24,185 nt of DNA from CAYRZF01 sp964428805. GTDB lineage: Bacteria; Methylomirabilota; Methylomirabilia; Rokubacteriales; CSP1-6. Below, piece after piece: positions 21,498-24,185 of the stretch. Position numbers and translations under genes: made by a program. The stretch covers positions 1-24,185 of the forward strand of contig CAYRZF010000030.1 in assembly GCA_964428805.1 (NCBI GenBank), in the 5' to 3' direction. The notes under the pieces were generated by a model, which worked only from the letters and a program-made list of their open reading frames with translations, ran no database searches and was not told the origin of the DNA. Each line of letters begins with the position of its first letter. Positions within the stretch are counted from its first letter, which is position 1.

Positions 21498-23789
21498 GTG
21501 GCGCTCCCTCCCCTCAAGTTTCACGAAAACCATCTCCTCTTCGGCCACGACCAGACTCTCGGCCTGCTGGCGTTCGAGCTCGATGGCTCGGACAAAATCC
21601 GCGTGTACCGGCGCCAGGAGGGCCGTGTGGTTTCCCACGCCGAGCCCTTCTCCCCGTTCCTCCTCCTCGCCGACCCCGATCTCCTCAAGACCTGGAAAAG
21701 CGAGGCCGAGATCACCCCCCTCGACGGCCCGGGAACCTGCCGCTGGCTGGCCCACTTCCCCTCCTGGGCTCTCGCGGGCAAAGCGCGGGACCACTGCCAG
21801 AAGGTCTCGGGAAGGGGCTCCACCGCCCCCGATGCCCCCTACCGGTTCTTCAACGACGCGGTGCTCCAGTTCCTCCTGCTCACGGGAAAGACCTCATTCC
21901 TCGGCCTGGCGTTCTCCGATCTCCGCCGCCTGGCGCTGGACATCGAAGTCTTGACCGCCGAGGGCTTCGAGTTCCCCCACGCCGCGCGGCCATCCGACCG
22001 CATCATCGCGATCGCGATGGCGGACTCCACCGGATGGGAGCGCGTCATCTCGGGGCGCGAAATGAGCGAGCGGGAGATGCTCGACGAATGCTCACGGCTG
22101 ATCAGCGAGCGCGATCCGGACGTCATCGAGGGGCACAACATCTTCCGGTTCGACCTCGAGTACATGGAGGCGCGCGCCAGGCAGGTCGGCGTGGAACTCA
22201 GGTGGGGGCGCGATGGCTCCCCGCTCAGGGGGCATCCGTCGAGGATGCAGGTGGCGGAGCGCGCGATCACCTACCGCCGCTACCAGATCCCGGGCCGCCA
22301 CATCGTGGACACGTGGATCCTCGTCCAGCATTACGACGTCGGCGCCCGGGACCTCGAGTCCTACGGGCTGAAGGAGGTCGCTCGGCATTTTAGGTTGGCC
22401 GCACCCAACAGGACCTACGTCCCGCCCCAGGAGATCCCGCGCATCTTCCGTGAGGACCCCGAGCGCCTGATGGCCTACGCTCTTGACGACGTGCGCGAGA
22501 CCCTCGGTGTGGGACGGGTTCTCTCCCAGTCGTATTTCGTCCAGGCGCAGATGTTCCCCTTCGATTACCAGGGCGTGATCCTGAAGGGCAACGCCACGAA
22601 GATTGATGCCCTCCTCCTGCGCGAGCACCTCCACCGGCGCCGGGCGGTTCCCGCGCCCTCTGCCGGCTCGCCGGTCGCCGGCGGCTACACCGCGGTCTTC
22701 TATCAAGGGGTGGCCCACCGGGTGCTCCACGTGGACGTCGCGTCCCTCTATCCGTCTCTCATGCTGACGTTCGGCATCTTCCCGGTGAAGGACGCCTTGG
22801 GCATCCTCCCGTTGCTCCTCCGCGACCTCAGGGAGTTCAGGCTCGCGGCGAAGGCCCTGGCGCGAGAGGCGCCCACCGAGGAGGAGCGGGCCTACGCGGG
22901 CGCCCTCCAGCAGACCTTCAAGATCCTGATCAACTCCTTCTACGGCTACCTCGGTTTCTCCATGGGACACTGGAACGACTTCGACGCCGCCAACCGCGTG
23001 ACCGCCGAGGGACGGCAGCTGATCCGGACTATCGTGGACGCGCTGAGAGAGCGGGGGGCGACGGTCATCGAGATCGACACCGACGGAATCTATTTCGTCG
23101 CCCCGCCCGGCGTGGGGGACCAGGCCGGAGAAGAAGCGCTCGTGGCCGACCTCTCCCGGGGGCTGCCGCCGGGGATCAGCCTCGAACTGGACGGTCGCTA
23201 CCCCGCCATGTTCAGCTACAAGATGAAGAACTACGTGCTGCTGGACGGGGCCGGCCGGCTAACAATCAAGGGGTCAGGCCTTCGTTCCCGCGGGCTCGAG
23301 CTCTTCCAGCGGACCTGGATGGAGGTGATGTTCCGCCTGCTCCTCACCGGCCGCCGCGCCGAGATCCCCGCGCTGGTCCAGCGCTACCTCGACGACTTCG
23401 CCGCCCACCGGGTCCCGGTCAAGCAATTCATGAAGACCGAGACGCTCCAGGATTCTCTCGACACCTACCGCGAGAAGGTGCGGGAGGGAAAGCGGAACCC
23501 GTCAGCTCCGTACGAACTGGCGCTCCAGGCCGAGCGCCCGTACCAGCCGGGTGACCAGGTCTCCTACTACGTGACCGGCCAGGGACTCAAGGTGAAGGTC
23601 AACGAGGCCGCGAAGCTCGCCACGCAGTGGGACCCCGCCGCCCCCGACGAGAACGTGGAGTACTACCAGGCGAAGTTGCGCGAGCTGTGGGAGCGGTTCC
23701 GGCCGCTCATCGAGCCCGAGGGCCTCGTCCCCATCCAGGAGGAAACGGAAGAGCCCGCCCCCACCCAGCTCACCCTCAGCGACGAGTAA
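21498..23789 (+). CDS. polB: Family B DNA polymerase (Pol II-like)
   Basis: A 763-residue family B DNA polymerase, close to the size of E. coli Pol II. The 3'-5' exonuclease is intact by motif: Exo I D148-I-E150, Exo II GHNIFRFD (N214, D219), Exo III Y327-x3-D331. Polymerase motifs are A, DVASLYPS with D413; B, KILINSFYG (475-483); and C, DTDG with D527 and D529. KMKNYVLL follows as the KxY element. Motif C has Gly after DTD where many relatives have Ser. It is probably a repair or damage-bypass polymerase beside a Pol III replicase, with proofreading. The GTG at 21498 comes directly after the TPR stop. The C-terminal tail is acidic and ends in TQLTLSDE; TQLTL resembles a QLxLF-type clamp-binding peptide lacking its last Phe. 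Confidence 0.95.
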   Translation: MALPPLKFHENHLLFGHDQTLGLLAFELDGSDKIRVYRRQEGRVVSHAEPFSPFLLLADPDLLKTWKSEAEITPLDGPGTCRWLAHFPSWALAGKARDHCQKVSGRGSTAPDAPYRFFNDAVLQFLLLTGKTSFLGLAFSDLRRLALDIEVLTAEGFEFPHAARPSDRIIAIAMADSTGWERVISGREMSEREMLDECSRLISERDPDVIEGHNIFRFDLEYMEARARQVGVELRWGRDGSPLRGHPSRMQVAERAITYRRYQIPGRHIVDTWILVQHYDVGARDLESYGLKEVARHFRLAAPNRTYVPPQEIPRIFREDPERLMAYALDDVRETLGVGRVLSQSYFVQAQMFPFDYQGVILKGNATKIDALLLREHLHRRRAVPAPSAGSPVAGGYTAVFYQGVAHRVLHVDVASLYPSLMLTFGIFPVKDALGILPLLLRDLREFRLAAKALAREAPTEEERAYAGALQQTFKILINSFYGYLGFSMGHWNDFDAANRVTAEGRQLIRTIVDALRERGATVIEIDTDGIYFVAPPGVGDQAGEEALVADLSRGLPPGISLELDGRYPAMFSYKMKNYVLLDGAGRLTIKGSGLRSRGLELFQRTWMEVMFRLLLTGRRAEIPALVQRYLDDFAAHRVPVKQFMKTETLQDSLDTYREKVREGKRNPSAPYELALQAERPYQPGDQVSYYVTGQGLKVKVNEAAKLATQWDPAAPDENVEYYQAKLRELWERFRPLIEPEGLVPIQEETEEPAPTQLTLSDE

Positions 23790-23793
23790 CTGC

Positions 23794-24156
23794 TCAGGTC
23801 GAGACGACCTTCTCGGCAGCGGCGACCTTCTCCGCGAAGATCTTCGGCGTGATGAAGTGGGCGTTCTTGGCTTTGAGATCGTTTTCAGTAACCCCACGGG
23901 CCACCGAGCACCGCCCTCAGACGTAAATCGGCACCTTATGCTCGATCACCTTCTTGAGCATCTCGGCGAGTGCCGGCATCCCAACAGGCAGTACGGATCC
24001 GGCAATGTCCTCTTTCATGAGATAAGCGGCTTCGCCCGCCAGAAAGATCTCCGGCTGATGGCCAGCCTCGACGGCGCCGAGAGCAAAGTTGAAGGGGAAC
24101 CCTGCCCGGGTCGGGTCGTCGCTGCCGGCAGTCCCTACATACAGGATTTTGGCCAT
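23794..24156 (-). CDS. DsrE-like protein, predicted selenoprotein
   Basis: Read with the UGA at 23919-23917 as selenocysteine, this is a 120-residue DsrE/DsrF-fold protein. It opens MAKILYVGTAGSDDPTRAGF, has FALGAVEAGHQPEIFLAGEA and VPIYV, then U80-G-R-C83 and SVARGVTENDLKAKNAHF, and stops at 23796-23794. DsrE-like proteins that carry Cys or Sec at this site are known; they bind or transfer sulfur or act as small redox proteins. AAGGAGGGG lies six bases before the ATG. Its 3' end is 4 bp from the polB stop. Stopping at the UGA would give 79 residues ending just before the active site. Confidence 0.88.
23885..23907 (-). promoter_or_regulatory. SECIS-like hairpin after the DsrE UGA
   Basis: On the mRNA, UCGGUGGCCC and GGGUUACUGA can form ten continuous base pairs, three of them G-U, closed by the loop GUG. 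The loop begins 19 nt after the UGA and its first base is G. This matches the bacterial SECIS pattern of stem length, loop position and loop G. Pairing was done by eye. Confidence 0.7.
23917..23919 (-). other. Predicted selenocysteine UGA codon (residue 80)
   Basis: This in-frame TGA replaces the first Cys of the family's active-site CxxC, giving U-G-R-C. Forty more in-frame codons, matching the expected C-terminal half, follow before a TGA stop at 23796-23794. Confidence 0.86.
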
Positions 24157-24185
24157 GATCTCCCCTCCTTGATCCGTGTGTTACG

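Noticed and set aside
20381..21517. Minus-strand open frame of 378 codons across the DsbA and TPR genes
   Set aside because: It is antisense to two recognisable genes. It could have been used to argue that the DsbA gene is broken, but its product has no recognisable family features.

Overview
This is a GC-rich, densely packed bacterial chromosome segment with no phage, transposase, CRISPR array, rRNA or tRNA. Codon use and gene content suggest an uncultivated soil or subsurface bacterium. A Rokubacteria/Methylomirabilota-type lineage is my best guess, but no marker gene here proves it.

Layout. Positions 1-12069 are one long minus-strand series, mostly with overlapping or nearly touching genes, starting from a promoter near 12171-12199. 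In transcription order it encodes: a threonine synthase-like enzyme, a CysO-like ubiquitin-fold sulfur carrier and a NIL-domain protein; a small lipoprotein, a class I aminotransferase and an MOFRL glycerate 2-kinase; after a 110-bp gap, RlmN and MtaB (radical-SAM RNA modification), 5'-methylthioadenosine phosphorylase and a PfkB sugar/nucleoside kinase; then larE-larB-larC for the nickel-pincer nucleotide cofactor. The first codons of a possible alcohol dehydrogenase lie at the left edge. Positions 12226-14217 (+) hold a large GT-C-like membrane protein that meets phoD tail to tail. Positions 14214-20292 (-) form a second operon: a trypsin-like protein that has lost its catalytic triad, a non-canonical SDR, a YihY-family membrane protein, a class III CoA-transferase, an MFE-2-like SDR and a PhoD phosphatase. 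Positions 20387-23789 (+) form a third operon: a DsbA/FrnE-like protein, a TPR protein and a family B DNA polymerase. A DsrE-like gene (23794-24156, -) converges on it.

Main discovery. Two unrelated redox genes, the DsbA/FrnE-like one and the DsrE-like one, each have an in-frame UGA at the first position of a CxxC motif (U-P-W-C and U-G-R-C). Homology-like sequence continues in frame after the UGA, and each UGA is followed by a hairpin whose loop lies at bacterial SECIS distance. Both are best read as selenoproteins. A standard gene caller would start the first one after its active site and stop the second one before it.

Other points of interest: a palindromic repeat that supplies the C-terminal codons of two unrelated genes, a protease-fold protein with H, D and S all replaced, and three transcription units whose GTG start sits 6-8 nt after a -10-like hexamer with no Shine-Dalgarno sequence, which suggests leaderless mRNAs.
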